Counted from the first letter of the stretch, positions 40,639 to 49,485 are shown. The stretch: 64,000 nt of DNA from 2-02-FULL-55-14 sp964534125 (GCA_964534125.1 CAZHOJ010000004.1:124001-188000), one strand, 5' to 3'. Made by a program: numbers and translations. The notes: generated by a model from the letters alone, not told the origin.

Positions 40639-43212
40639 TCATCTCAGATCGTGCAGGAGACGGATGGAAATGTGTTTCCGGACATAATCTTCAGCTTTCT
40701 GTCCTGCAAAGTCAATACGAACTCCATCCTTCGTGAGACGGCATCCCTCCGTACCTCCGATGAGATGCACGTTCGTCAACCCAAGCTCGTACGATCCGCC
40801 AGCACGCCCTTCCAGAGTGACCTCGAGCCCCTCATCCGTACGACTGATGTCCAGGACCTTCAGGGACATGTTGGGGTCCCCCGTTTTTGCGTGCAGTTTC
40901 GGTGGCAGGACCTCGACAGTGGGCTCGAGCTCTATACGGATGGTCGTCGATTCCTTCAACGCCAACGTCAGGACAGGGCGGATGCTTTGGCGTCTCTCCT
41001 CCAGTGTGAACCGGACGTCTTCGCCGTCGGCACTGACCGACCTGATGCGCGTTCCTGTCCCGAAGGACGGAGCAAAGGTGAACTGGATCTCCGGCCCCGG
41101 CGTGGATACGACGGTGAGGTCGACGGTCTCCCCGCTCCGCACATAGGACAATTCCATTGGTCCCATCGCCGGAACCGGATTGGACACATGAACACTCTTC
41201 CAGTCGGCGGGAAACCGCGGAGCGAAGGTCACAGAGCGTTGTGGCACGTTCGGCTCGAATCCCAGCAATCCCCTGACCAGCGGAAGCACGACGCTTGCTG
41301 AACTGAATCCCTGGTGCGCTACGGCCTCCCCTGGCCAGATGTTCGCCGACCCGGAGAAGACCTCCGTCACATGTCCGATCGCGTTGTCGAACGTGTGGTT
41401 CACCGAGGCGAGAAGCGTGTTATATCCCTGCAGTCCCATATCATGCCTGAATTGCGCTGCTGCCACCCAGCTTGAGAGGAACGGCCAGACCGCACCGTAG
41501 TTATAATTGAGCGGTTCGTAGTACGGGCTTTTCTCGGAGATGCTCCTGATACCCCAGTCGGTGGAGAGTTCCGCTCCTGTGAGTTCGGCGAGGGTCTTCC
41601 GGCTTCTTTCCTCAGTTCCGAGGTCCCACATCAAACCCACGGCGGCCCACGGTGACACGATATCCACGTGCTTCCCGTCGGCAGTGAAGGCGTAGGAGTA
41701 CCGTTCATTCTTCTCATCCCAGAAGAGTGCGTCGAAAGCGCCAGAGGTCTTCCATTCATATGCCTCGGCCTCCTGCTGCATCTCCGCATCACCGGTGAGA
41801 GCTGCGAGACGCGGCATGACAGTGGTAGCGCGTGCCCAGACCGCTCCCGTATAGATGTCGGATTGGATGTCCGTCAGAGGGCCGTATTCCAGCGCTCCGA
41901 GGCCCGCTTTCTTGTTGTCCATCAGCCCATCGCCATTGGCATCAGTGGCACGCGACCACACATATGCTTTCCTGATGGATCCCCAGCTCGTGCGGATGAA
42001 TGCGGTGTCGGCCGTGTGGAGGAAGTAGTCCCACACAGCGCAGATGTAATAGGGAGACGTGTCGCCGTGGATGTACCCGTACAGATAGTCCTTCCACCAG
42101 TCGACATACGCGGCGGCCTGCGTCAGCTCATGGGCCATCTTGCCGTCCTCACGCTGCCATTGCTGTGTGAACCGCAACGCATCTTTCGTCGACGCATACG
42201 CGCCGTACGAATTGAGGCTGAACGAATTGATGTATGCGTCACCGCCGAAGAACCACCCGAAGCCGGGCCGTCCGCCTGTGCCCGACGTCCCGAGTCCGGC
42301 TACCATCCCGAGCCCGACATCCGGATTGTCGACCATAAGGTTATCGAACGACACCTTCGCCCACTCGAAGGCAAGGTCCAGGTTCGGCTCCGGCGTCCTG
42401 ATGCGCATCGTCGATGAGCGAAGAGCGTCATAGTGCTGCCGCACCTTCGTGTACCTTGACGCCGGGTCCGCCGCGAGGTCTGCATACAGGGCCTTGATGG
42501 AATCGCGGCTCCCTCGCCCTCCTGCCATCACGATCGGGATATATCGTCCTCTGACCTTCGCTGGATCGTCGATCACAATGCGGAACTGGTTGGGCTTGTC
42601 GGACAGCATATGAGCAGGTGTATAGGAGATCCCTTCTGCTGCAGGTGAGCCGATATATGCCGTATTCCGTCGTGTCGGCTCAGATATCTGGTATGCTTTG
42701 ATGTCGTTGCGCCAATATGCCGATTGTCCTCCGATGCCGGCAGGCCACATCGGCTGCAGCACCGGAAGGAACGAGCAGACGATCGTCAGCGGTTCGGTGC
42801 TTCGAACATCGAGCAGCACGTACCCGCCCGGCTCATCGATGGCTGTGACGTAGATCGCCTTCACGGTGAACGACTGGAATACATAGGTCAGCGTTGTCGC
42901 TTCCGGGGAGGCTGCGATCGTACGCACAATATCTCTGGCTTCGATCGGTTCGGTCGATGAGCCGATCAGGAACGAGAGCTCCACGTTGCGGAAGAGCTTT
43001 AGCGGGTAGGCCCAGGCTTCGAACGTCCCGCTTTCGTATCCGAGTACGGCGAACTTCCGTCCGACCTTATCGAAGTACGTGTTCGGCTGGGAAAGGCGGG
43101 TGATGGTCAGGTCCGAGTCGCCGACAGGAAATACCGGAATGGAAGTCTGGCCATGGATCGTTGGTGATATAAAGAGGAAGAGGAGGCTTAGGAGAATCGT
43201 GTGCCTGGACAT
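40639..43212 (-). CDS. Secreted glycoside hydrolase, GDE/trehalase-like (alpha/alpha)6 barrel
   Basis: The product has 857 aa from the ATG at 43212, which gives the signal peptide MSRHTILLSLLFLFISPTIH (AAGGA upstream). After a beta domain (~20-250) the barrel holds TGGRPGFGWFFGGDAYINSF, DGKMAHELTQAA, GDTSPYYICAVWDYFLHTA, TELSTDWGIRSISEKSPYYE-type and YNYGAVWPFLSSW segments. These match in order those of the 1107-aa protein, so the two are paralogs. The C-terminal domain (~730-857) is beta-rich. The export signal means it acts outside the cytoplasm. Family resemblance points to alpha-glucan or oligosaccharide hydrolysis; the exact substrate cannot be read. Confidence 0.75.
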   Translation of the reverse strand: MSRHTILLSLLFLFISPTIHGQTSIPVFPVGDSDLTITRLSQPNTYFDKVGRKFAVLGYESGTFEAWAYPLKLFRNVELSFLIGSSTEPIEARDIVRTIAASPEATTLTYVFQSFTVKAIYVTAIDEPGGYVLLDVRSTEPLTIVCSFLPVLQPMWPAGIGGQSAYWRNDIKAYQISEPTRRNTAYIGSPAAEGISYTPAHMLSDKPNQFRIVIDDPAKVRGRYIPIVMAGGRGSRDSIKALYADLAADPASRYTKVRQHYDALRSSTMRIRTPEPNLDLAFEWAKVSFDNLMVDNPDVGLGMVAGLGTSGTGGRPGFGWFFGGDAYINSFSLNSYGAYASTKDALRFTQQWQREDGKMAHELTQAAAYVDWWKDYLYGYIHGDTSPYYICAVWDYFLHTADTAFIRTSWGSIRKAYVWSRATDANGDGLMDNKKAGLGALEYGPLTDIQSDIYTGAVWARATTVMPRLAALTGDAEMQQEAEAYEWKTSGAFDALFWDEKNERYSYAFTADGKHVDIVSPWAAVGLMWDLGTEERSRKTLAELTGAELSTDWGIRSISEKSPYYEPLNYNYGAVWPFLSSWVAAAQFRHDMGLQGYNTLLASVNHTFDNAIGHVTEVFSGSANIWPGEAVAHQGFSSASVVLPLVRGLLGFEPNVPQRSVTFAPRFPADWKSVHVSNPVPAMGPMELSYVRSGETVDLTVVSTPGPEIQFTFAPSFGTGTRIRSVSADGEDVRFTLEERRQSIRPVLTLALKESTTIRIELEPTVEVLPPKLHAKTGDPNMSLKVLDISRTDEGLEVTLEGRAGGSYELGLTNVHLIGGTEGCRLTKDGVRIDFAGQKAEDYVRKHISIRLLHDLR

Positions 43213-43441
43213 GGGACCGGATTCCTTGACATTGTGTTGCGGTCTCAGGGATTTCCCGGCCACCCGCCGAGGAAAAGGCCCTGCGATGTGCTGGGTGGCA
43301 GTATATGAAAATTGACCAAGACAGGTAAGAATGTGACCTCAAATAGAGGGTAATAATTACCGATTTACCGCATCGAGTCGAGTGAACTTGTGAATCTCCT
43401 GAAAATTGTACGAAAACCGACGATTTTCCGAATATCATTCA
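43213..43441. promoter_or_regulatory. Regulatory spacer upstream of pilin-like gene, with a 13-bp palindrome
   Basis: The 320-base stretch between the divergent genes at 43212 and 43533 has no gene. It contains the perfect palindrome GGTAATAATTACC (43349-43361), about 80 bases upstream of the sigma-54 site. An inverted pair GAAAAT...ATTTTC follows at about 43400-43429. The palindrome is at the right distance for an enhancer bound by an NtrC-type activator. That role is inferred. Confidence 0.4.
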
Positions 43442-43457
43442 TGGCACGGTGTTGGCT
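43442..43457 (+). promoter_or_regulatory. Sigma-54 promoter of pilin-like gene
   Basis: TGGCACGGTGTTGGCT has the essential GG-N10-GC spacing and differs from TGGCACGNNNNTTGCW by one base. It lies 75 bases before the first pilin-like ATG. Confidence 0.7.
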
Positions 43458-43532
43458 TAGAAGGGTTGGGTTTCAAAAATTTCGAATTCCAAGTCATCCG
43501 CAACGAACCACCCACTAACCTAAGGAGCAACA

Positions 43533-43919
43533 ATGGGACAGCAACAGCTTCTGCTCATCATTCTCGGCGTTATCATCGTCGGTATCGCCATTGCGGTCGG
43601 TCTGAGCCTGTTCTCCGCTCAGAGCATTCAGGCCAATAAGGATGCTATCATCAACGACCTGAACAACATCGCAGCGCATGCCTATCAGTTCAAGATCCGT
43701 CCGTCCTCGATGGGCGGTGGCCAGGGCAGCTACAGCGGCTATGCCATTCCGAGCAAGATGGCGACGAACGAAAACGCCGTCTACACAGTCTCGGCCACGA
43801 CGGCGACGACAGTGACGATCCTTGCGACCTCTTCTGCCAACACGACCAACACCGTGACGGCAGTTGTTGACAGTGACGGCCGCCTGGGCAGCTGGACCTA
43901 CGCCGGCGACTTCCAGTAA
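43533..43919 (+). CDS. Pilin-like small surface protein, copy 1
   Basis: The product has 128 aa, with AAGGAG 6 bases before the ATG. It begins MGQQQLLLIILGVIIVGIAI and continues with an amphipathic helix (NKDAIINDLNNIAAHAYQFK). A Gly-rich turn (SSMGGGQGSYSGYA) and a Thr/Ala-rich beta domain follow. The shape (hydrophobic N-terminal helix running into a polar helix, then beta sheet) is that of type IV pilins and pseudopilins. However, there is no GFTLxE leader: only MG precedes QQQLL, so a two-residue leader or none would be used. Proteins starting MGQQQLLLI recur in Ignavibacteria-like genomes, to my recollection, without assigned function. A sigma-54 site lies upstream and a terminator follows. 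Confidence 0.75.
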   Translation: MGQQQLLLIILGVIIVGIAIAVGLSLFSAQSIQANKDAIINDLNNIAAHAYQFKIRPSSMGGGQGSYSGYAIPSKMATNENAVYTVSATTATTVTILATSSANTTNTVTAVVDSDGRLGSWTYAGDFQ

Positions 43920-43957
43920 GCTGTTCTCCGACTGGAACCAAAACGCGGAAAACTCAC

Positions 43958-43994
43958 ATCCCGGCTATCCAGTGTGGAAGCCGGGATTTTTTTT
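43958..43994 (+). terminator. Terminator between the two pilin-like genes
   Basis: Perfect stem ATCCCGGCT (43958-43966) with AGCCGGGAT (43979-43987) and a run of eight T. It would limit read-through into copy 2, which has no visible promoter of its own. Confidence 0.85.
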
Positions 43995-44016
43995 CCCTTA
44001 ATCTTGAGGAGTGTCC

Positions 44017-44403
44017 ATGGGACAGCAACAGCTTCTGCTCATCATTCTCGGCGTCATCATCGTCGGTATCGCCATTGCGGTCGGTCTGAGCCTATTCTCC
44101 GCTCAGAGCATTCAGGCCAATAAGGATGCCATCATCAACGACCTGAACAACATCGCAGCGCATGCCTATCAGTTCAAGATCCGTCCGTCCTCGATGGGCG
44201 GTGGCCAGGGCAGCTACAGCGGCTATGCCATTCCGAGCAAGATGGCGACGAACGAAAACGCCGTCTACACAGTCTCGGCCACGACGGCGACGACAGTGAC
44301 GATCCTTGCGACCTCTTCTGCCAACACGACCAACACCGTGACGGCAGTTGTTGACAGTGACGGGCGTCTCGGCAGCTGGACCTACGCCGGCGACTTCCAG
44401 TAA
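44017..44403 (+). CDS. Pilin-like small surface protein, copy 2 (identical product)
   Basis: The 128-aa product is identical to that of copy 1. The genes differ at only about six bases, all silent (e.g. GTT/GTC, CTG/CTA, GGCCGCCTG/GGGCGTCTC). The start is the ATG at 44017 (GAGGA 9 bases upstream); an in-frame GTG at 44011 is less likely. The flanks are unrelated between copies, so duplication or gene conversion covered just the coding part. It lacks its own sigma-54 site and may be made by read-through past the terminator, as in major-product dosage arrangements. Confidence 0.75.
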   Translation: MGQQQLLLIILGVIIVGIAIAVGLSLFSAQSIQANKDAIINDLNNIAAHAYQFKIRPSSMGGGQGSYSGYAIPSKMATNENAVYTVSATTATTVTILATSSANTTNTVTAVVDSDGRLGSWTYAGDFQ

Positions 44404-44432
44404 GCCTGTAACCAGGGGCTTTTCTCATACCT

Positions 44433-44491
44433 AGCCCGTCCTGATCCCTTCTATTGCGTCTGCAGGGGGGATCGGGGCGGGCTCTTTTTTT
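44433..44491 (+). terminator. Terminator after pilin-like copy 2
   Basis: Long stem AGCCCGTCCTGATCCC (44433-44448) with GGGATCGGGGCGGGCT (44468-44483), two G-T pairs, then CTTTTTTT. Confidence 0.85.
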
Positions 44492-44571
44492 CCCTTCCCC
44501 GCGGAACCTTCGGTCCGGGCCTCCCGTCTGAATACCCACGGCACCAAACTGACCATTCAGGAGGAAATACC

Positions 44572-45549
44572 ATGGACAAGCGCTACATACTCTGGCTGGC
44601 GGCTGTTCTGCTGCTCAGCCTGCCGCTTTTAGGGGCCCAGGACACAAAAAAGAGCTCCTCAAAAGGCAAAGGATATCTGGGTGTTCAGATCCAGGATGTC
44701 ACCTCAAGGCACGAGAAGCGGTTCAAGCTCCCGGCCGATGAGGGGGCAGTCGTAACGGAAGTTGTCGAGGACAGCCCCGCGGAAAAGGCTGGCTTCAAAG
44801 AAGATGACGTAGTGCTCTCGTTCGCCGGAAAGGATGTCTATGACGCGGACGATCTGACGCGGTTCGTTCAACGCACAGACCCGGAGACGAAGGTTGATGT
44901 TGTTGTCTGGAGGGACGGTGCGAAGAAGACGATACAGGTCACCATAGGCAAAAGGAAGGCGTCAGCATTCGGTGTGTTTGCGCCGGGACCAGGGGGAAAT
45001 GTCATGGTGTGGAGCGGCCGGGCCTCGTACGGCCTGCAGCTGAACACGCTGAATGAGCAGCTCGGTGCATACTTCGGGGTTCCAGAGAAGAAGGGTGTGC
45101 TCGTCGAGTCGGTCAAGGAGAAGAGCGCTGCCGAAAAGGCCGGCTTCCAGGCGGGTGATGTCATCGTGAAGGTGGGCAAGGAGCCTGTGGCGAAGAGCTC
45201 TGATGTCCTGCATGAGCTCGCGGACTATGAAGAGGGTGATAAGGTGGAGTTCGAGGTGTACCGAAAGGGAGCGAAGAAGACACTGACGATCGAGGTGGAG
45301 GAAGGAGATGAGGAAGGATTCCACTACTTCTTCAATGATATGGGCGACCACGAGGGCATGATCGGTTCCCGCCGGATCCAGGTGTTCCCCGGAGACGATA
45401 GAGAGATGCAATTCGAGATCCAGGAGGAGGCGTTGCAGGACGCGAAGAGAGCGATCGAGGAAACGAGAGAGAAAATGGATGAAGGTCATATCCGAATTAT
45501 GAAGCGCATCCCGAGGATCGAGGTCCGGTCAGGACGCGTTACGATCTGA
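44572..45549 (+). CDS. Secreted twin-PDZ-domain protein
   Basis: The product has 325 aa (GAGGAA before the ATG). It has a signal peptide (MDKRYILWLAAVLLLSLPLL) and two PDZ domains. The first is at ~25-120 (GYLGVQIQDV, VVEDSPAEKAGFKEDDVVLS), the second at ~150-245 (VLVESVKEKSAAEKAGFQAG, DVIVKVGKEPV). A charged, coiled-coil-prone C-terminus follows (EIQEEALQDAKRAIEETREK). The HtrA-type protease domain is absent, so the protein should bind exposed C-termini or peptides in the periplasm. It lies between the pilin-like genes and the two-component system and could be a chaperone or sensor partner for filament subunits; this is inferred. Confidence 0.8.
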   Translation: MDKRYILWLAAVLLLSLPLLGAQDTKKSSSKGKGYLGVQIQDVTSRHEKRFKLPADEGAVVTEVVEDSPAEKAGFKEDDVVLSFAGKDVYDADDLTRFVQRTDPETKVDVVVWRDGAKKTIQVTIGKRKASAFGVFAPGPGGNVMVWSGRASYGLQLNTLNEQLGAYFGVPEKKGVLVESVKEKSAAEKAGFQAGDVIVKVGKEPVAKSSDVLHELADYEEGDKVEFEVYRKGAKKTLTIEVEEGDEEGFHYFFNDMGDHEGMIGSRRIQVFPGDDREMQFEIQEEALQDAKRAIEETREKMDEGHIRIMKRIPRIEVRSGRVTI

Positions 45550-45667
45550 GGCGACCGCATACGGTGCTGTGGGATCCCGGGCGCCGGTCCTTTTCTCGCA
45601 TGGGAAAGGGGCTGGCGCTGCGGTTTTTTTGACTTCCTTTGGGATTTTCCGGTATCTTGGAATCCGT

Positions 45668-47074
45668 ATGCGTGCGCTTTTTAGTTCGTATGGCAGAGTC
45701 ATGGACCTCCTTCCGGAGCTTATTCTCATTCTTGACGGAGGAGGCGCCATCGTGGACGGGAACAAGACCGCGGCGGAGGCCCTGGAGATCCCGCCATCCG
45801 ACACTGCCCCGCTTATGATCGATGCGATCATCCCACCTGATGTAGATCCCAAGGTGCTTGCCGCAATGCGAACCTCGACCGTCGTCCCCGCCGAGGAGAC
45901 GAAGTTCATTCGACGCGACGGCTCGATCATCGATGTGCGTTTCGAGATCAAACCGATGCCCGGACCGAAGGGGGCCTACCGTGTCCTCATTGCGCGCGAT
46001 ATCACGGTCGAGAAGCGTCGGGAGCTGGACCTTCTTCGGTTCTCCAACGTCATAGAACAGACGATCAATCCGATCCAGATCACGGATGCCCGCGGCATGA
46101 TGGTCTACGTTAATCCTGCTTTCGAGAGGGCCAGCGGCTACACAAAAGCGGAGCTCATCGGACAGAATCCCCGCATCTTTGCGAGTGGACGGCACGAGAG
46201 TGGCTTCTGGGGCTCAGTCTGGGAACACATCCTTTCGGGCAAGGTGTGGGTGGGGCGCGTGGAGAACAGGCGGAAGGATGGACAGGCATTCCACTCGGAG
46301 CTTGTCATCTCCCCGATCGTCGACGAGAACGGGACGATCGAAGGGTTCATGGGCGCACACCGCGACATCACGGAGCAGATCCTTCTTGAGGAACAGCTCG
46401 TACGGTCGCAGCGCATGGAAAGCATCGGAACGCTTGCAGCGGGCATCGCCCACGAGGTCGGGAATCCGCTGACGGCCATCTCGTCGCTCGTGCAGGTGCT
46501 CCAGCGGAACGTGAAGGACACGTTCGTCTCCGACAAGCTCGCGCTGATCAACAGTCAGATCAGCAGGATCGCGAAGATCATCCGCGACCTCGTCGACTTC
46601 TCGCGGCCGAGCACGCATGTGGCGAAACCGACGAACCTCAACCAGATCCTGCAGGACGGACTGAACATCGTCAAGTACGGAAAGAAGGTGAAGGATATCA
46701 CCTTCGACCTGAAACTCGACGATCAGCTCCCCAGCGTGCGCATCGTGCCGGACCAGATCGTCCAGGTCTTCATCAATATCCTGATGAACGCTGTCGATTC
46801 CCTGGACAGCAAGCCGGGAACCATCTCGATGATGAGCCGGGCAACGGAGAAGGTCATCGAGGTCGAGATCGCGGATTCGGGCTCGGGCATCGATTCCGAG
46901 GCGCTGGACAAGATCTTCGAACCGTTCTACACCACGAAGGGTGTCGGCAGAGGAACGGGGCTCGGCCTCTGGGTCAGTTATGGCATCGTTCGAAGCTTCA
47001 ATGGCACGATCGATGTCGCCTCCGAGCCCGGCAAGGGGAGCCGTTTCATCATTCGATTACCGCGGAACACATGA
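45668..47074 (+). CDS. PAS-domain sensor histidine kinase (NtrB/PilS-like, soluble)
   Basis: The product has 468 aa from the ATG at 45668. Two PAS domains occupy ~10-115 (LPELILILDGGGAIVDGNKT) and ~125-245 (INPIQITDARGMMVYVNPAF, GFMGAHRDITEQI). The phosphoacceptor helix is GIAHEVGNPLTAISS (His ~262). The ATPase has N-box INILMNAVDSL, G1 IADSGSGID and G2 KGVGRGTGLGLWVSYGI. No membrane helix is seen, so it senses a cytoplasmic signal, possibly redox or a small molecule. The response regulator gene overlaps its stop by 4 bases, so this is its cognate partner. The pair resembles NtrB-NtrC and PilS-PilR systems. Confidence 0.9.
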   Translation: MRALFSSYGRVMDLLPELILILDGGGAIVDGNKTAAEALEIPPSDTAPLMIDAIIPPDVDPKVLAAMRTSTVVPAEETKFIRRDGSIIDVRFEIKPMPGPKGAYRVLIARDITVEKRRELDLLRFSNVIEQTINPIQITDARGMMVYVNPAFERASGYTKAELIGQNPRIFASGRHESGFWGSVWEHILSGKVWVGRVENRRKDGQAFHSELVISPIVDENGTIEGFMGAHRDITEQILLEEQLVRSQRMESIGTLAAGIAHEVGNPLTAISSLVQVLQRNVKDTFVSDKLALINSQISRIAKIIRDLVDFSRPSTHVAKPTNLNQILQDGLNIVKYGKKVKDITFDLKLDDQLPSVRIVPDQIVQVFINILMNAVDSLDSKPGTISMMSRATEKVIEVEIADSGSGIDSEALDKIFEPFYTTKGVGRGTGLGLWVSYGIVRSFNGTIDVASEPGKGSRFIIRLPRNT

Positions 47075-48462
47075 CCATGGCAGAACGCATCCTCATCGTT
47101 GACGACGAACAGATCATCCGGGAATCGGCCACGTACGTGCTGGAGAAGGAGGGATTCCAGATCGCCGAGGCCGCCAACGGAGCGGAAGCGCTCGAGAAGC
47201 ATCGCGAGAGGCCGTTCGACATCGTCGTGACGGATATCGAAATGCCGGAGATGCGGGGGACGGACCTGCTGCAGGTCATCAGGCGCGAGACGCCGGAGAC
47301 GATGGTCGTCATCATCACCGCGTTCGGGTCGGTCGAGACGGCGATCACCGCGCTCCGCGAGGGGGCAGCTGATTACGTCCTGAAGCCGATCAACTTCGAC
47401 GACCTTCTGATCAGGATCCGCAAGCTCCTCGCATACCGCACGCTCTCCCTGGAGAATGCGGCACTGCGTCAGGAGCTTCAGCGCACGTACGACTTCGACG
47501 CGATCATCGGGCAGAGCAGTGCGATGAAGAAAGTGTTCAGCGTCATCGAGCGTCTGGCCAACTCAGACGGTACGGTCCTCATCACGGGCAAGAGCGGCAC
47601 AGGCAAGGAACTCGTCGCGCGTGCGATCCATTACAATAGCACACGGGCCCAGAAGAGGTTCGTGGCGGTGAACTGCGGGGCCATCGTCGATACGCTGTTC
47701 GAGAGCGAACTGTTCGGGCACAAGAAAGGGTCCTTCACGGGCGCGACGGGTGACAAGGATGGACTGTTCAAGGTGGCGAACGAAGGGACGATCTTCCTCG
47801 ATGAAGTGAGCGAGATCCCGCAGAACCTTCAGGTGAAGCTCCTCCGCGCGCTCGAGCAGAAGGAGATCACTCCCGTCGGGACGACGGATGTCATCAAGGT
47901 CGATGTCCGCATCATCGCCGCAACGAACAAGGACCTCCGCAAGGAGGTCGAGGGTGGCCGGTTCCGCGATGACCTCTTCTATCGGTTGAACGTCATCGAG
48001 ATCAACCTCCCGACGCTCAGTGCCCGGCCGGACGATATTCCGATCCTGGCGCAGCATTTTCTTGAGGTCTTCACAAAGGCTACCGGGAAGGCCATCAGGG
48101 GATTCACGAACGATTCGATGCGTGCTTTGATGCGCAACCAGTGGAAGGGGGAGGTGCGGGAGCTCGAGAACGCCATCGAGCGTGCGGTCATCTTCTGCGA
48201 CAACGACTATATCGGTACAGAGGACCTGCCGGAGCATATGTGGTCTCCTTCCGCCGCTTCGGGCGGTGTACCCTCCTCGGCCGCGTACGGCGAGCAAACG
48301 CTGAAAGAAGCGGTCAAGGATTTCGAGAGGGTCTTCATCCAGCAGGCCTTGACCAAGCATGGCAATAACAAGGAGGAGACCGCAAAGGCCCTCGGAATGA
48401 GCCTTTCTTCCCTTTACAGAAAGATCGAGGAGCTCCAGATCTCCACGTCAAACGCCGCTTAG
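47071..48462 (+). CDS. NtrC-family sigma-54-dependent response regulator
   Basis: The product has 463 aa with three domains. A receiver comes first (VDDEQ; phospho-Asp 55 in VTDIEMPE; KPINF). The AAA+ domain follows, with Walker A GKSGTGKELVARAIH, the sigma-54 contact loop GSFTGATGDKDG (a Ser replaces the common Ala of GAFTGA), Walker B GTIFLDEVSEIP and sensor ATNKDL. The Fis-type HTH is at the end (NNKEETAKALGMSLSSLYRK). On phosphorylation such proteins form a ring that remodels sigma-54 polymerase at -24/-12 promoters. Five such promoter matches lie within 16 kb, making it their probable activator. A terminator follows 40 bases on. Confidence 0.93.
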   Translation: MTMAERILIVDDEQIIRESATYVLEKEGFQIAEAANGAEALEKHRERPFDIVVTDIEMPEMRGTDLLQVIRRETPETMVVIITAFGSVETAITALREGAADYVLKPINFDDLLIRIRKLLAYRTLSLENAALRQELQRTYDFDAIIGQSSAMKKVFSVIERLANSDGTVLITGKSGTGKELVARAIHYNSTRAQKRFVAVNCGAIVDTLFESELFGHKKGSFTGATGDKDGLFKVANEGTIFLDEVSEIPQNLQVKLLRALEQKEITPVGTTDVIKVDVRIIAATNKDLRKEVEGGRFRDDLFYRLNVIEINLPTLSARPDDIPILAQHFLEVFTKATGKAIRGFTNDSMRALMRNQWKGEVRELENAIERAVIFCDNDYIGTEDLPEHMWSPSAASGGVPSSAAYGEQTLKEAVKDFERVFIQQALTKHGNNKEETAKALGMSLSSLYRKIEELQISTSNAA

Positions 48463-48502
48463 CCGGGAATCAGGCTTTTCCGGCTTGTCTGTCTTCCGAC
48501 CA

Positions 48503-48534
48503 CGGCATTCCAAGTACTGAGAATGCCGTTTTTT
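48503..48534 (+). terminator. Terminator after the two-component operon
   Basis: Perfect stem CGGCATTC (48503-48510) with GAATGCCG (48521-48528), 10-base loop, then TTTTTT. It separates the kinase/regulator operon from the HTH-only gene with its own promoter. Confidence 0.9.
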
Positions 48535-48628
48535 CCGATTCCCAGAAATTCAAACCTACCTCCACCTCATTCTCTCCGGAATCAGGCATTCGTCCCCGCT
48601 TTCTCTTCCCTTTCTGATTTGTATCCGG

Positions 48629-48644
48629 TGGCACATTCCTTGCG
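48629..48644 (+). promoter_or_regulatory. Sigma-54 promoter of HTH-only gene
   Basis: TGGCACATTCCTTGCG matches the -24 (TGGCAC) and -12 (TTGC) elements exactly with the right spacing (GG-N10-GC). It lies 95 bases before the ATG at 48739. Confidence 0.85.
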
Positions 48645-48738
48645 CGCCAAAATCCCGCCAGAAGACCGCGGTCCATAGTCCATACAGTATCACCACGGTC
48701 CGTCAATCGCAATCTGATCTGATGGGAGGATGCCTATC

Positions 48739-48975
48739 ATGTCTGATGATTTCTACACAACACCGGGAAATGCACACCTCGTGGGAAACAGAAGTCTGAA
48801 GGAAGCTGTGCGGCAGTACGAACGCTCGCTCATTCTCGAGTCGCTTCGGGCCAATGACAACGACAAGCGGAAGGTCGCGAAACTGCTGGGTATCAGCATT
48901 TCGTCGTTGTACAGGAAGCTCTCCGAGCTCTCGATCGAAGAGCAGCATCCTGTCGAAGAAGATATCATCTCCTGA
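48739..48975 (+). CDS. Stand-alone Fis-type helix-turn-helix protein
   Basis: The product has 78 aa. The ATG at 48739 is chosen because GGGAGG lies 10 bases before it. Almost the whole protein aligns with the DNA-binding end of the adjacent NtrC-type regulator: here NRSLKEAVRQYERSLILESL and DKRKVAKLLGISISSLYRKL, there QTLKEAVKDFERVFIQQALT and KEETAKALGMSLSSLYRKI. The recognition helix SxSSLYRK is nearly the same. It lacks receiver and AAA+ domains and so cannot activate sigma-54 polymerase. Transcribed from a sigma-54 site, it could compete at enhancer sites and damp the response. This role is inferred. Confidence 0.8.
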   Translation: MSDDFYTTPGNAHLVGNRSLKEAVRQYERSLILESLRANDNDKRKVAKLLGISISSLYRKLSELSIEEQHPVEEDIIS

Positions 48976-49065
48976 CCCACGGCAACCGGGCAGCGTGCTC
49001 AGGTTCGCCGACCGACAATGGTCATGGTGAGCCACGCCATATCGCAGGGAACGACTCCACCCAGT

Positions 49066-49449
49066 ATGTCCCATAGGCAGAGAAACGTCCTCATCTTCAG
49101 CCCGGACGCCGATCTGGCCCGGACGCTCGTCCTCAACCTGGAGGAGAAGTACGCCATCGTCCGCGAGACGTCGCTCGTGCTCTTTACAAAAGCGCTCGAG
49201 GCGCGTCGACCGGACCTCATCGTGGTGGACCTCTATACGTTCTCTGAGGATGTGACCAGGCTGCTTAACCTCCTTCGGGAAAAAGCGCAGGACGTACCCA
49301 TCATCACGCTTCGCGGGTACATCCCGTTGCGCAAGGATATCAATATCACGATCGAGGAGATGAGCTCCTCGGTCTTCTATAAGCCGGTCGACGTCGACCT
49401 TGTGTCGGAAGCGATCGAGAACCTCCTGGCGTCACCGGACGCCGTCTGA
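49066..49449 (+). CDS. Stand-alone receiver-like protein
   Basis: The product has 127 aa from the ATG at 49066. It has receiver-domain features: VLIFSPDADLARTLVLNLEE (first acidic residues reduced), DLIVVDLYTF with the phospho-Asp in place, VPIITLRGY and VFYKPVDVDLVSEAIENLL with the conserved Lys-Pro. The usual acidic pair in the first loop is replaced by SPD, so phosphorylation may be altered. It follows the HTH-only gene by 90 bases and could be on the same transcript. Together they look like the two end domains of an NtrC protein without the ATPase. Confidence 0.75.
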   Translation: MSHRQRNVLIFSPDADLARTLVLNLEEKYAIVRETSLVLFTKALEARRPDLIVVDLYTFSEDVTRLLNLLREKAQDVPIITLRGYIPLRKDINITIEEMSSSVFYKPVDVDLVSEAIENLLASPDAV

Positions 49450-49485
49450 CGGTCCTTCGCCCGGCTGCCATGAAAAGACTGGAAC

